Shown here one piece after another: positions 24,757-34,810 of a stretch of 64,000 nucleotides of DNA. Position 1 is the stretch's first letter. The number at the start of each line of letters is the position of its first letter. The position numbers were made by a program, and so were the translations under genes. Origin of the DNA: Vibrio maritimus. GTDB lineage: Bacteria > Pseudomonadota > Gammaproteobacteria > Enterobacterales > Vibrionaceae. The stretch covers positions 62,001 to 126,000 of the forward strand of contig JYJJ01000025.1 in NCBI GenBank assembly GCA_003263775.1, written 5' to 3'. The notes below the pieces were generated by a model. It searched no databases and was not told where the DNA came from. It saw only the letters and a program-made list of their open reading frames with translations.

Positions 24757-24852
24757 TTACTGTTTATTCATAGCCTTTCGAATACAGTAGGACGCGCCGC
24801 CCCAAGTAATGCCGAGGCCTAGAATCATCATAAAGATTGCGCTTGCGGTCAT
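24757..24852 (-). CDS. metS: MetS-type small subunit of an NSS transporter
   Basis: 31-aa single-span micro-protein, MTASAIFMMILGLGITWGG followed by ASYCIRKAMNKQ. It has a strong ribosome site (AAAGGAGCGTAACC before ATG) and starts two bases after the stop of the NSS transporter gene. Short hydrophobic proteins in exactly this position are the MetS family (methionine/alanine importer small subunit), known from Corynebacterium MetPS and annotated widely in Vibrio. Substrate is uncertain. Intact. Confidence 0.88.
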   Translation of the reverse strand: MTASAIFMMILGLGITWGGASYCIRKAMNKQ

Positions 24853-24854
24853 GG

Positions 24855-26351
24855 TTACGCTCCTTTGCTGTTAGCTTGCTTCGAGGTTGTGTTGTTGCTG
24901 GTGACGTTAATAACAATGCCAACAACAGCGAGAAGTGCCATTAATCCCCAGCCTAAAAGCAGTAGATCAGATTGTGCATAGCCACCGTAGCCCTCGGAAA
25001 TAAGAGTGGCAAATTTGGTCGCAACAATGATGGCTAAAATCACCGGTGTGATAAAGCGAAGGCAAACATCAAACCAGGTGCCGATAGTAAAGTCAGAGAT
25101 CTTATTCACGTAGTCACGCACATCGGCAATCTTGAGTAGCCATGCCATTAGGACGATTTCAATTAGGCAACTGGTAACAATACCTACGTTGTTGGCAAAG
25201 TGATCGACAAGGTCTAGCAACAGCAAGCCGCCATTGGTAGCAAACGCCATCGAAATAATAAACCCACCACCACAGATAATGGTCGCGGCCTTATTACGAC
25301 GCCACTTAAGTTTATCGATGATGGCAGAAGTCACGGCTTCCATAATGGAGATGTGTGAGCTTAGTCCTGCTATGACCAAGGCGAAGAAGAAAAGTGGACC
25401 TAAGATGTAAGGTGCAGGAAGCAAGTTGATTGCAGCCGGCAAAGTGACAAATGCCAGACCGACACCAGCTGTAACCACTTCAGTCAGTGGCTTACCTTGC
25501 TCTTGTGCCATATAACCGAGTACTGAAAAAATCATGATACCCGCTAGGATGGAGAAACCACAGTTAATCAGCACCGTCATAAAGGCGTTGTTGGTAATGT
25601 CGGACTTCTCTGGAAGATAGCTAGAGTAAGCAAGCATAATGGCAAAGCCGATACTCAAGGTGAAGAAAATCTGTCCATACGCTGCTGCCCAAACTTTTAC
25701 ATCCCAAATCTTGCTAAAGTCAGGCTCAAACATGTAGTTAATACCGTTTAGAGCACCAGGAAGGAAAGCCATACGAGCGATCAACAGCAGTACCATGATG
25801 AATAGAATTGGCATCATAATTTTTGCTGCACGTTCAATGCCAGACTTCACGCCACCGGCAATGGCGGCATAAGTAATCGCCCAAGCTATCGCCATTGAAC
25901 CGGCAATCTTCCATTGAATAGAACCAAGGCTTGTTGGTGAGTTGTCGCCGAGCTGCAAATATTCGCTAAAGAAGAAAGCGTTGGTATCTGTACCCCAGCT
26001 TTGAGTAAATGACATGCCAAAATAGGAAATGGCCCAGCCAATAACTGCGACGTAATAGACGGCAATAGTCGCGGCGACACCAACTTGGAACCAACCTAAC
26101 CATTCAAATTTAGAATTAATTTTTGCGAGGGTTTTTGGTGCCGATCCGCGGTATTTTTGACCCATGCTAAACTCAAGGATCATAAATGGAATACCTGCGG
26201 TGATCATGGCAAATAGGTAAGGAATAAAAAACGCACCCCCACCATTTTCATAGGCCATATATGGGAAGCGCCAAATGTTCCCCAAACCGATTGCGGATCC
26301 TACTGCCGCAAGAATGAATCCAGCTCTGGATCCCCACTGTTCACGTTTCAT
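24855..26351 (-). CDS. metP: Sodium-dependent (NSS family) amino-acid transporter, MetP-type
   Basis: 498-aa inner-membrane symporter of the neurotransmitter:sodium symporter family, 11-12 spans. The N-terminus has the family's WGSRAGFILAAVGSAIGLGNIWRFP in pieces, with the sodium-site residues in AVGSAIGLGN, then GGGAFFIPYL and FFTLSIGFAIMLAYSSY. The start at MKREQWGS (26351) is chosen because AAAGGAATTCACT precedes it and family homology begins there; a longer frame from 26411 is rejected. The adjacent small subunit supports a MetPS-like methionine/alanine importer. Intact. Confidence 0.9.
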   Translation of the reverse strand: MKREQWGSRAGFILAAVGSAIGLGNIWRFPYMAYENGGGAFFIPYLFAMITAGIPFMILEFSMGQKYRGSAPKTLAKINSKFEWLGWFQVGVAATIAVYYVAVIGWAISYFGMSFTQSWGTDTNAFFFSEYLQLGDNSPTSLGSIQWKIAGSMAIAWAITYAAIAGGVKSGIERAAKIMMPILFIMVLLLIARMAFLPGALNGINYMFEPDFSKIWDVKVWAAAYGQIFFTLSIGFAIMLAYSSYLPEKSDITNNAFMTVLINCGFSILAGIMIFSVLGYMAQEQGKPLTEVVTAGVGLAFVTLPAAINLLPAPYILGPLFFFALVIAGLSSHISIMEAVTSAIIDKLKWRRNKAATIICGGGFIISMAFATNGGLLLLDLVDHFANNVGIVTSCLIEIVLMAWLLKIADVRDYVNKISDFTIGTWFDVCLRFITPVILAIIVATKFATLISEGYGGYAQSDLLLLGWGLMALLAVVGIVINVTSNNTTSKQANSKGA

Positions 26352-26822
26352 AGTGAATTCCTTTGTGTCATCTGTAATCTTGTGTCTGTCAAATTCAGAA
26401 TAATTCACCAAGCAAAGTCTCTAGCATCAAAACCTACCTCTTCCAGAGGATAATATTGAATGAAATTATCGGCTTGAAGTTATGGTTTGATGTTGCTGGC
26501 TATTCTGGTTTTTTATTTTGATAATTATTGTTTTCAAACAGGGGTATTGAAATAAATACCTATCTGTACAGGGGTAGGTTAACGATGCAGTCCATTAATA
26601 GCAATAAAGTTTGTGTGGTTATATGGCGATGTAACTAGCGTTATAATCTTCAATTTGGGAATTTTGTATTGATATATTCCACACTGGCTGGGGCGAACAG
26701 CGACAGGCTACGGCAGTTGATATAAAACCTGGTGCAAAGGTCTAATTTTAGTAAATAGTACTTTGTTTTTAATATGTTACGCAACTGTGCTGTAAATGTG
26801 TATTGTCTCGATTGCAGGTTCG
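26352..26822. other. Intergenic region upstream of metP
   Basis: AT-rich, no supportable gene. It contains CAGGGGTATTG and CAGGGGTAGG about 35 bases apart near 26540-26578, flanking GGTATTgaaataAATACC-like dyad symmetry; possible operator, not assigned to a regulator. Confidence 0.3.
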
Positions 26823-27424
26823 TTAAAATTTGACACTTAAACCAAGGTTCGTTTGCATCTGATTCATCCAACTGGTTTTAAACGCGATTAAACAGCTCTG
26901 ATCATCAGTCGGTAGGTTACAAATGGACACGGAGTCATTACTAACTACCGTGCCTTGCCAACGAAGCTGCCCGTTAATGGCTAGGTTCTTGGTTAGGTAA
27001 TATTCAACACCACCGAAGATGCTTGCTGCAAAACCTGTATGTGATTTTGTCCATTGTCCAGAGGTGTGAGAGGCGCCTAATCCGGCACCAATATAAGCCT
27101 GAGTATTTTCTCCGACCTGATATTCGGCACTGCTTTGAAATTGCAGATATTGGATAGTGGTATCAAGATTTAGCGTATCAAGTGATGAGTCTTGCCTTGA
27201 ATAGAAAGCGCCCATTCTGCATTTCGAAATGGAAACTCGACAGCTAATGCTAAGTTCGCTGAAGGGGAAATGTCATAGCTGGTGCTATCGGCGGTTTCTG
27301 CCGCGCCTCCCAATGAGTAGCCAATAAAAGGCGTCACCATAACGCTGGCGTTGCTGTTCATGCTAAATATCGCTGCGGTAAACATCATCGCTTTCGTCGT
27401 TAGTGCAACTCGGTATGAATGCAT
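26823..27424 (-). CDS. Outer-membrane beta-barrel protein (one frame break)
   Basis: About 200 aa after repair. The signal peptide runs to about residue 26 (MFTAAIFSMNSNASV, cut after NAS/A). Alternating amphipathic strands follow: VTPFIGYSLGG, NLALAVEFPF, YLQFQSSAEYQVGEN, AYIGAGLGASH, ASIFGGVEYYLTKNLAINGQLRW, and a terminal LGLSVKF ending in Phe, the usual outer-membrane sorting signal. This fits an eight-stranded OmpX/OmpW-like barrel. The frame break near 27215 needs one base (GCAGAA[A]TGGG). Two cysteines in a loop (CNLPTDDQSC) could form a disulfide. Function unknown. Confidence 0.75.
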
Positions 27425-27580
27425 TTTCTTGCTCCTAAACAGAATATCTGTTTTTCAAATCACATTTCTTCTACTAGTTTTAATCATAGTGTGACCCTAA
27501 CGCCATAATTTTTAGATGGTTATTTTAAGATTGTAAATGTGTGTCACAATGGTAACTAAAATGTTACAAAAGGAGGGGTT

Positions 27581-27673
27581 ATGGAGTACGATCTAAAGTT
27601 AGCACTCACAATCACAACTATTGCGTTTAGTACGATTATCGCTTTTGGTGCTATCGCTATCTTGTCAGTTTAG
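27581..27673 (+). CDS. ynhF: YnhF-like small membrane protein
   Basis: 30-codon frame MEYDLKLALTITTIAF then a hydrophobic stretch ending ILSV, one transmembrane segment. It has a near-ideal ribosome site (AAAGGAGGGGTT before ATG). The N-terminal pattern (DLK, then a Thr-rich start of the helix) and length resemble E. coli YnhF (29 aa), a small inner-membrane protein of unknown function. It lies eight bases before the patatin gene, so the pair is probably co-transcribed. Family assignment is by pattern recall. Confidence 0.65.
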   Translation: MEYDLKLALTITTIAFSTIIAFGAIAILSV

Positions 27674-27681
27674 ACAACGAT

Positions 27682-28885
27682 ATGGCGAACGCAGGCTTAG
27701 TAACCAATGCCCGCACCGTCATCGACTATCAACAATTTGGTAAATATGTAGACGGGAAAACGGCGTTAGTGGCACAAGGTGGAGGTCAACGTGGCATCTT
27801 CACCTCAGGTGTGCTCGACGCCTTTTTGTTGTCTAATTTCGACCCTTTTGATGAGTTTTACGGCACATCAGCAGGGGCGTTAAACATCTGCGCATTCCTT
27901 TCCCGTCAAGCCGAACTTGGTAAGTCATTCATCCTCGACTTAACAACAGCCCCAGAGTTTTTTCATTTTATTTCGCTTTATGCGTCGTAAGCAATACCTC
28001 AACCTGAAATGGGCACTGGATAAGATTTGTGATTATCCTTACAAACTTGATATCGATATGGGGCGACGAGTCGTAGGGCATCGGCGCGCTTTTGCGGCGA
28101 CCACCGACGTGAATACGTTAAAAGATCACTACCTGCCTATGCTTCAAGAGGATTGGTACCAAGTTTTGATGGCCACGAGCGCTATTCCTACTTTGTTTGA
28201 AGGCACCGTCGCTCACCAAGGAAATGAGTTTATTGATGGGGGAGTCTCGGCTTCTATTCCTGTTCAGCAAGCATGGCGACAAGAATGCCGCAGTATCATC
28301 GTCATTCGAACTGAACAATATGTTACTGAAGAACCCAAGCTGGTGGAGGACGAACCTGTCGCGACAGAATCGCCCACTTGGTTAAGAGACTCGTTAAACA
28401 ATTTGCAGCTGCAATGGCAAGATAAAGTCGATCAATGGTCCAATGACTGGGGATCTTTTTTTGAAAGTCGTAAGGCAAAAGCCGATACATTGAAGCAAGC
28501 TGAGCACCTAAAGCTTATTAATGGTGGACGTTGGCTGTTTGGCGCTGGAGATATCTACCGCCTCAGTCATTTATTTGGAGAGCATTTTGACTCTGGGCTT
28601 GCGGACATGTTAATGGTGCATTATCAAACATATTCGCTGACTAGCGAGTTTTTAAAGACCCCGCCGGATGACTGTTTCATTTGGCAAATAGCGCCCGATC
28701 AGCCGCTAAAAACCTCGTCGCTACTTAGTGATGTCGACGACATTTTACACGATTATCAAGTAGGTTTAGACGCCGGTTTCCGGTTTGTAGAAAGCTATAA
28801 CTTTGCAAAGCAACACAAAGCACTAACCAGTAGCAATAATGATCTTTGGCAACCTCACCAACCAGCTAACCCCTTTGGGTATTGA
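27682..28885 (+). CDS. Patatin-like phospholipase, copy 1 (one frame break of opposite sign)
   Basis: About 400 aa. Patatin signature: oxyanion loop GGGQRG, nucleophile elbow GTSAGA (GxSxG), and catalytic Asp in DGGVSAS, giving the Ser-Asp dyad of the RssA/YjjU-type family. The frame changes by +1 near 27957-27975; an extra base (perhaps in the TTTTTT run at about 27958) explains it and restores PEFF...MRRKQYLNLKWALD, which aligns with copy 2 at 37191. No clear ribosome site precedes ATG 27682, so coupling to the micro-protein gene is possible. Likely cytoplasmic lipid esterase; substrate unknown. Confidence 0.88.
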
Positions 28886-29039
28886 CAAATCCGTAAGTTA
28901 TTAATTGGTGCTAAATAAGTGCCATGTAACGTAACAAGCCATTAAAAATAGCTGGTTAATAATCGAACAATTATACCGCAAACTGTGACAGACCCTATGA
29001 GCGTAACTTGATACGTGCCCCAAAGTTCCATCGATATGC

Positions 29040-29053
29040 GTGATATTTGTCAC
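29040..29053 (+). promoter_or_regulatory. Candidate CRP site upstream of mlc
   Basis: GTGATATTTGTCAC fits the CRP core GTGA-N6-TCAC exactly; flanks are C and G rather than the consensus T and A. It lies 77 bases before the mlc start. mlc is CRP-controlled in E. coli, which makes the site plausible. Confidence 0.5.
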
Positions 29054-29129
29054 GGCAATCTTATAAACTGCTTCACAATTACTTCGCAAAGTAAAAAAAT
29101 TAACAGGTTGTTGTTTTTTGGAGTTCAAA

Positions 29130-30345
29130 ATGTACATGGCTCAACCCGGGCACATTGATCATATCAAGCAGATCAATGCTGGTCGTGTGTATAAACTGAT
29201 AGACCAATTTGGGCCTATTTCGCGTATCGACCTATCTAAATTAAGTGACTTAGCACCTGCGAGTATCACAAAAATTACGCGAGAACTCATTCAAGCACAT
29301 CTAATTCATGAGACGGCGGTTCAAGAAGCAACCAGCCGAGGTCGACCTGCGGTTGGTTTACAGACTAATAATCAAGGTTGGCAATTCCTTTCTATGCGTC
29401 TAGGTCGTGGTTACCTATCCATTGCGCTGCACGAGCTTGGCGGCGATGTTCTTATTGATACCAAAATTGAAATTCATGAAATGGATCAAGAAGACGTGCT
29501 TGCTCGTCTGCTGTATGAGATTGAAGACTTTTTCGAAAGCTACAGCGAGCAGCTCGATCGTGTCACCAGTATCGCGCTTACGCTTCCGGGGTTAGTGAAC
29601 TCTGACAAGGGCATCGTTTTGCAGATGCCGCATTACAACGTTAAGAACCTTAATGTTGCCGAAGAGATCTTCAAAGTCACTGGATTGCCAGTCTTTGTGG
29701 CAAATGACACTCGAGCTTGGGCGCTGGCTGAGAACTTATTTGGTCATTCTCAGGACTGTGATAACTCAGTCCTGATTTCCATTCACCATGGTCTTGGTGC
29801 CGGTATCATCTAGATGGTCGTGTCTTGCAAGGACGTCACGGTAACATTGGCGAGTTAGGCCATATCCAGATTAATCGCCAAGGCAAGGATTGTCATTGTG
29901 GCAATACTGGGTGTCTTGAGACGGTTGCGAGTTCTCAGGCGATCCGCGACGAAGTCACTCAGCGACTGGCAAAAGGTGAAGCATCGATATTATCCGAATG
30001 TGAAGAAATATCGGTAGAAGCGATTTGCGAAGCGGCAGTAAAAGGTGATGCTCTTGCCATCAATGTGATTGAAAAGCTTGGCGAGCACCTAGCAGTGCGA
30101 TTGCGATTGTGATTAACCTGTTCAACCCAGAGAAGGTGCTGATTGGCGGTGTTATCAACCAGGCAAAAGACATTCTCTATCCTGCCATTGAGCGCTGCAT
30201 CGCTAATCAAAGTTTGCCGGTTTACACCGAAGACCTGCAATTGGTCGAGTCACGTTTTTATAAGCAAGCGACGATGCCAGGAGCGGCTTTGGTCAAACAA
30301 GCACTCTACGATGGCTTGTTGCTAATGAAAGTTATTGAAGGATAA
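29130..30345 (+). CDS. mlc: Mlc-type ROK-family transcriptional repressor (two frame breaks)
   Basis: About 405 aa after repair. The N-terminal winged helix-turn-helix (IKQINAGRVYKLIDQFGPISR through TSRGRPAVGL) is followed by a ROK domain with the zinc motif CHCGNTGCLE. The sequence is very close to the Vibrio cholerae Mlc as I remember it. In relatives Mlc represses sugar PTS genes and is released by membrane EIICB-Glc. Breaks: near 29810 (ATC[C]TAG) and 30092 (CTA[G]GCAG). Start ATG 29130 follows GGAG by six bases; MYMAQPGHIDH is the known start. Confidence 0.94.
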
Positions 30346-30394
30346 GGCTTTTCACACTCTTTGCTAACGGTCATATTTTTGCTTGTTCAGACAG

Positions 30395-30421
30395 TAAACT
30401 TCTTGTGCTTCCTGCCGATAA
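30395..30421 (+). promoter_or_regulatory. FliA (sigma28) promoter of cheV
   Basis: TAAA at 30395-30398, exactly 15 bases, then GCCGATAA at 30414-30421: a perfect match to the flagellar sigma28 consensus. It lies 42 bases before the cheV ATG. Confidence 0.93.
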
Positions 30422-30463
30422 CATGAGATAAGAAATTGTTATAGTTTTTGCCAAGGAAGCCTC

Positions 30464-31402
30464 ATGTCGAGTGTATTGAGTTCTGTTGACCAGCGTACCC
30501 AGTTAGTGGGTGAGAATAGACTTGAGCTGTTGATGTTCACGCTGAACAGTCGCCAGACTTTTGCTATCAATGTTTTTAAGGTTAAAGAGGTGCTTAAGTT
30601 GCCTCCTTTAACTCAGCTTCCTGGTTCACATCCCAGCATTCGTGGTGTTGCCTCCCTGCGTGGTGAATCCCTGCCGGTCATTGATCTGCGTCGTGCGATT
30701 GGTTTTCCTACCTTACAGGAAGAAGCCGTACAGAACCTTATTGTCACCGAATATAACCGCACTGTTCAGGGTTTCCTCGTCGGTGAAGTGAAGAATATCG
30801 TTAATACCGCTTGGACTGAGATCCAACCGCCACCGCGCACCGTCGGACGTTCTAATTACCTCACCGCGATCACTAAAGTTGAAGAAGCGGATGGCGTAAG
30901 CCTGGTCGAAATCATTGATGTTGAAAAAGTCTTGGCTGAGATCATCGACTACGACATTGCCATTTCCGAAGAAACCTTAGATCGTGCACTATTGCCTCAC
31001 ATGGCTGGCAAAAAAATCTTGATTGTTGATGACTCATCAACGGCTCGTCATCAAGTTAAAGCGACGCTGGCGCAGCTTGGAGTAGAAATCATTGAATGTT
31101 TTGATGGTGCCATGGCACTTAAGTTACTTAAGCAGTGGAGTGATGAAGGTATTGATGTGTGTAGTGAACTTCTGATGATGATCACTGACGCCGAAATGCC
31201 AGAAATGGATGGCTACAAACTCACGCATGAAGTGAGAAGCGATCCGCGTATGAAAGATCTGTTTATCACCTTAAATACTTCTCTCAGTGGTAGCTTCAAC
31301 GATGCCATGGTAGAGAAGGTTGGGTGCGATCGTTTCATCTCTAAATTCCAACCTGACTTGCTGGTGGATGTGGTTCAGCAGCGTATTCGTCGCGACTTAT
31401 AA
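30464..31402 (+). CDS. cheV: Chemotaxis coupling protein CheV
   Basis: 312-aa hybrid adaptor linking chemoreceptors to CheA. The N-terminal CheW-like domain (about 18-165) includes FAINVFKVKEVLKLPPLTQLPG, IRGVASLRGESLPVIDLR and a C-terminal VSLVEIIDVEKVL. The response-regulator receiver (about 182-310) has acidic pocket VDDSSTARH, phosphoacceptor Asp in MITDAEMPEMDG and the KFQPD lysine region. AAGGAAGCCTC precedes the ATG. The perfect FliA promoter ties it to the motility regulon. Intact. Confidence 0.96.
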   Translation: MSSVLSSVDQRTQLVGENRLELLMFTLNSRQTFAINVFKVKEVLKLPPLTQLPGSHPSIRGVASLRGESLPVIDLRRAIGFPTLQEEAVQNLIVTEYNRTVQGFLVGEVKNIVNTAWTEIQPPPRTVGRSNYLTAITKVEEADGVSLVEIIDVEKVLAEIIDYDIAISEETLDRALLPHMAGKKILIVDDSSTARHQVKATLAQLGVEIIECFDGAMALKLLKQWSDEGIDVCSELLMMITDAEMPEMDGYKLTHEVRSDPRMKDLFITLNTSLSGSFNDAMVEKVGCDRFISKFQPDLLVDVVQQRIRRDL

Positions 31403-31527
31403 TTTGCGCTGCAAAATAATGTACGACATGCGGTAAAGTTTGGTCTATAATTAGACAATATCTAATGGGTTCTACTCTTAGATACACGCAATATAATTTA
31501 CTACCAGCTAAAGGTTGTTCCATCAGA

Positions 31528-31629
31528 ATGATTTGGTTAACTTCTAAGGTCGTAATGACTTTGAGTTTACTCATCTACAGGGAATGGAAGAAAAGACGTA
31601 CGGAAGCGGCAGTAAAAGTGGATGTTTAA
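31528..31629 (+). CDS. Possible micro-protein, 33 aa
   Basis: Open frame MIWLTSKVVMTLSLLIYREW followed by KKRRTEAAVKVDV and TAA: a short hydrophobic stretch then a basic tail, as in small membrane proteins. It sits between cheV and a terminator. The best ribosome site (AAAGG at 31511) is 13 bases away, which is long. No family recognised; could be chance. Confidence 0.3.
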   Translation: MIWLTSKVVMTLSLLIYREWKKRRTEAAVKVDV

Positions 31630-31644
31630 TCCATGCGATTTAAA

Positions 31645-31675
31645 AAAAGCGGGAACCTTGGTTCCCGCTTTTGTA
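31645..31675. terminator. Terminator between cheV and dnaE2
   Basis: AAAAGCGGGAACC / GGTTCCCGCTTTT hairpin with a two-base loop, usable from both converging sides. Confidence 0.9.
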
Positions 31676-31702
31676 TTTTTGCCTTCGGTAAAAAGCGCTG
31701 GA

Positions 31703-34700
31703 TTAGTGAAACTCACGAGACTGTACTTTCAGCTCACTTAACTGCTCTGTCATGTCAATAAGCCGGCCTGCAATGACATGCGTTACCTCGCCTTCACGCT
31801 CTAATATGCCTTTCACCTTGAGGATCTTTGAGGTGAGATAGGCTTGCTTTTGTGCTCTAGCGGTGGCTTGCCATACCACGACGTTAATGTTGCCAGTGTC
31901 GTCTTCTAATGTGAAAAAGGTGACTCCAGCTGCCGTTCCCGGAGACTGCTTACCTGTGACCATCCCCACTACCGTGACCAGAGTTTGATGGTCTTTATTC
32001 ACTAGTTCCGTCATTCGGGTGAAGCGTCCAAGCTTGCCTGCTTCATCGAGCAAGGTGATAGGGTGTTTGCTCAGTGATACATTCATCGATGAAAAATCTT
32101 CAAGCATATCTTCAATGGCTGAAGGCTTGTAAGGTAACGGATCTGCTGATGGCGATTGAGCACCGTGCTGGAATAGGGGTAAATCATCTAAGCTGTCCAT
32201 CATTGCCCAGCGTGTGGCGTAGCGATCTCCCGAAATACACTGGAGCGCATTGCTGAGGCCAGAGTTTCCAATTCACGTCGATTGAGCCCGAGTTGTTTGA
32301 TCTGTGTAGGGGTTCGAAAGCCTTCGGGTGGCCTATGCTGCAGAAGCTTTTGAATGCTCTGCTCACTTAATCCATTGACCTGCCTAAATCCCAGTTGCAG
32401 TGTCAGCCCTTTGGCACTCTGTCTCAGATAGTGATGATACGTCGAGCGATTGACACAGACAGGCGCGATATCGACTTGATGTCGTTTAGCATCTTGAATC
32501 AATTGTGAAGCGCTATAGAAGCCCATAGGAAGGCTATTCAGCAGTGAGGTGTAAAAGGCCTCAGGATAGTAATACTTCAGCCAAGCACTGCAATAGGCCA
32601 GCACCGCAAATGACGCTGAGTGACTTTCTGGAAAACCATATTCACCAAAACCACAGATCTGATCAAACAATCGCTCGGCAAAGTCGATTTGATAGCCGTT
32701 TTGCTGCATACCATCGATCAACTTATGGCGAAATTTGGCCAAGTTGCCATTCTTCTTCCAAGCAGCCATGGCGCGGCGCAGCTTATCAGCCTCACCACCG
32801 GTAAACCCTGCTGCAACCATCGCCAGCTTGATGACTTGCTCTTGGAAAATTGGTACGCCTAATGTGCGGGAGAGTACGGCTTTGACTTCCTCAGAGGGAT
32901 AAGAGACAGGCTCTTCTCCATTACGACGTTTCAGAAACGGATGCACCATATCGCCCTGAATGGGCCCCGGTCTGACGATGGCAATTTGAATCACTAGATC
33001 GTAATAGGTTGCTGGCTTTAGGCGAGGCAACATGCTCATTTGCGCGCGGGATTCAATCTGAAACACGCCCACAGTATCGGCACGTTGCAGCATGCCGTAG
33101 ACATTGGGGTCATCTTGAAGCCTCGTAATATCGGCGATGCTCAGCTTGCGGCCGTAATGCTTCTCAACCAATTGGAAGCATTTACGAATGGCGGTGAGCA
33201 TACCTAAAGCAAGCACATCGACTTTAAGGAGTCCTAAGCTCTCTAGGTCATCTTTATCCCACTGAATAACGGTGCGCTCTGCCATTGCGGCGTTCTCTAC
33301 CGGTACGAGTTCATACAAAGGCCCAGAGGCAATCACAAAGCCACCGACATGCTGAGATAAGTGTCTAGGGAAGCCTGTGATGTCGTTGACAAGCTCAATA
33401 AACTGTTGCCCTTTGAGAGACTCTGGCTTTAACCCAAGCTCGACCAATTGCGCTTGCCACCCTTGTGAGCGGTCGCGGCGGTTGATGTTTTTAATAAAGT
33501 AATCAAGCTGAGTTTCACTCACGCCTAGCGCCTTACCCACATCACGTACCGCACTTTTAAACCGGTAAGAGATCACTGTGGCCGCTAGTGCTGCGCGCTC
33601 ACGACCATATTTTTGATAGATGTACTGAATCACCTCTTCACGCGTTCGTGCTCAAAGTCGACATCAATATCAGGTGGCTCATTGCGTTCTTTACTGATAA
33701 AGCGCTCAAACAGTACCGAGATCTGTCTTGGGTCGACGGAGGTAATTTCGAGGCAGTAACAGACCACCGAGTTAGCCGCAGAGCCACGGCCTTGATAAAG
33801 GATCCCTTGTCGCTTAGCGAACATGACGATGTCATGAATGGTCAAAAAATAGAATGGGTACTTAAGATCTTCAATAAGAAATAACTCTTTTTCGATCGTT
33901 TGCTCAACCTCTGCAGGCACCCCTTCAGGAAAGCGCAGTCGTTTACCGTGTTCGACCAACTCCCTTAAATAGCTCATAGGTGTTTTACCATTGGGGATAA
34001 GCTCGCTCGGGTACTCATACTGGAGCTCTTTTAACTTGAACTTACATAGGCTGGCAATGTAGATACTTTCTTCTAGCCACTCTTCACGATACAACTTAGT
34101 CAGCTTGGCCTTAGGACGTAAGCTACGCTCGGTATTTGCCAGTAAGTGACCACATACTTTATCGATAGACGTGTTGAGCTTAATCGCGGTTAAGGTGTGT
34201 TGTAGTGGCAAGCGTGTTGCGGTGTGCATCAATACACCACCACACGCTGTGATAGGGCGCTGCAACTCTACGGCCAGTGATTCACAATGAGCAAGGTATT
34301 TATGCTCATGAGAATTAAGGTGGCGCTGCACACCAATCCAAAGCCTATGGGCGTGGTATTGCTCAAGCCAGCGCCCCCATCTGAGATCGCGTTCATCGCC
34401 ACAAGGCAGCCAAATGACTAGACAGTGACGTAGCGACATCACGTCCCATTCTGAGAGTTGATACTCGCCTTTTTCGCAGCGACGCCTCGCATTGGTAATG
34501 ATGCGGCACAGCTCCGCGTACGCCTCACGACTTGGACATAGCAATAGAAATTGACACTCACTGTTGAGCCAAAACATGCTGCCAACAATCTGCTTAATCG
34601 ATAAGTCGTGCTGCTTAATGGCCGTGTGAGCGCGTACCACTCCAGCCACTGAGCATTCATCGGTTATCGCGATGGCGCTGTATTGTAAAAAATCGGCCTG

Positions 34701-34778
34701 CAGCACCAGCTCCTCCGCATGGGAGGCGCCGGTAAGGAAGGAAAAGTTGCTCTGACAAAAAAGCTCAGCGTACTTCAT
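31703..34778 (-). CDS. dnaE2: Error-prone DNA polymerase DnaE2 / ImuC (two frame breaks)
   Basis: C-family polymerase for SOS mutagenesis and translesion synthesis; about 1025 aa after repair, the normal size. It starts with a PHP domain (YAELFCQSNFSFLTGASHAEEL). The palm catalytic aspartates lie in PPDIDVDFEH and the third in the downstream palm; fingers include GRGSAANSVVCY and the GFPESHSASFA region, and an OB fold is near the C-terminus (TLVTVVGMVTGKQ). Breaks: near 33642 (GAACGC[C]GTG) and 32212 (CACAC[C]GCTGGG). Third gene of the LexA-controlled operon, 32 bases after imuB. Confidence 0.94.
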
Positions 34779-34810
34779 GGTTAACGGTCTACTGATTGAC
34801 GAATTAAGGG

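Noticed and set aside
28901-29137. Reverse 78-codon frame between patatin copy 1 and mlc
   Set aside because: Overlaps the mlc regulatory region and start, has no recognisable features and poor composition for a protein.
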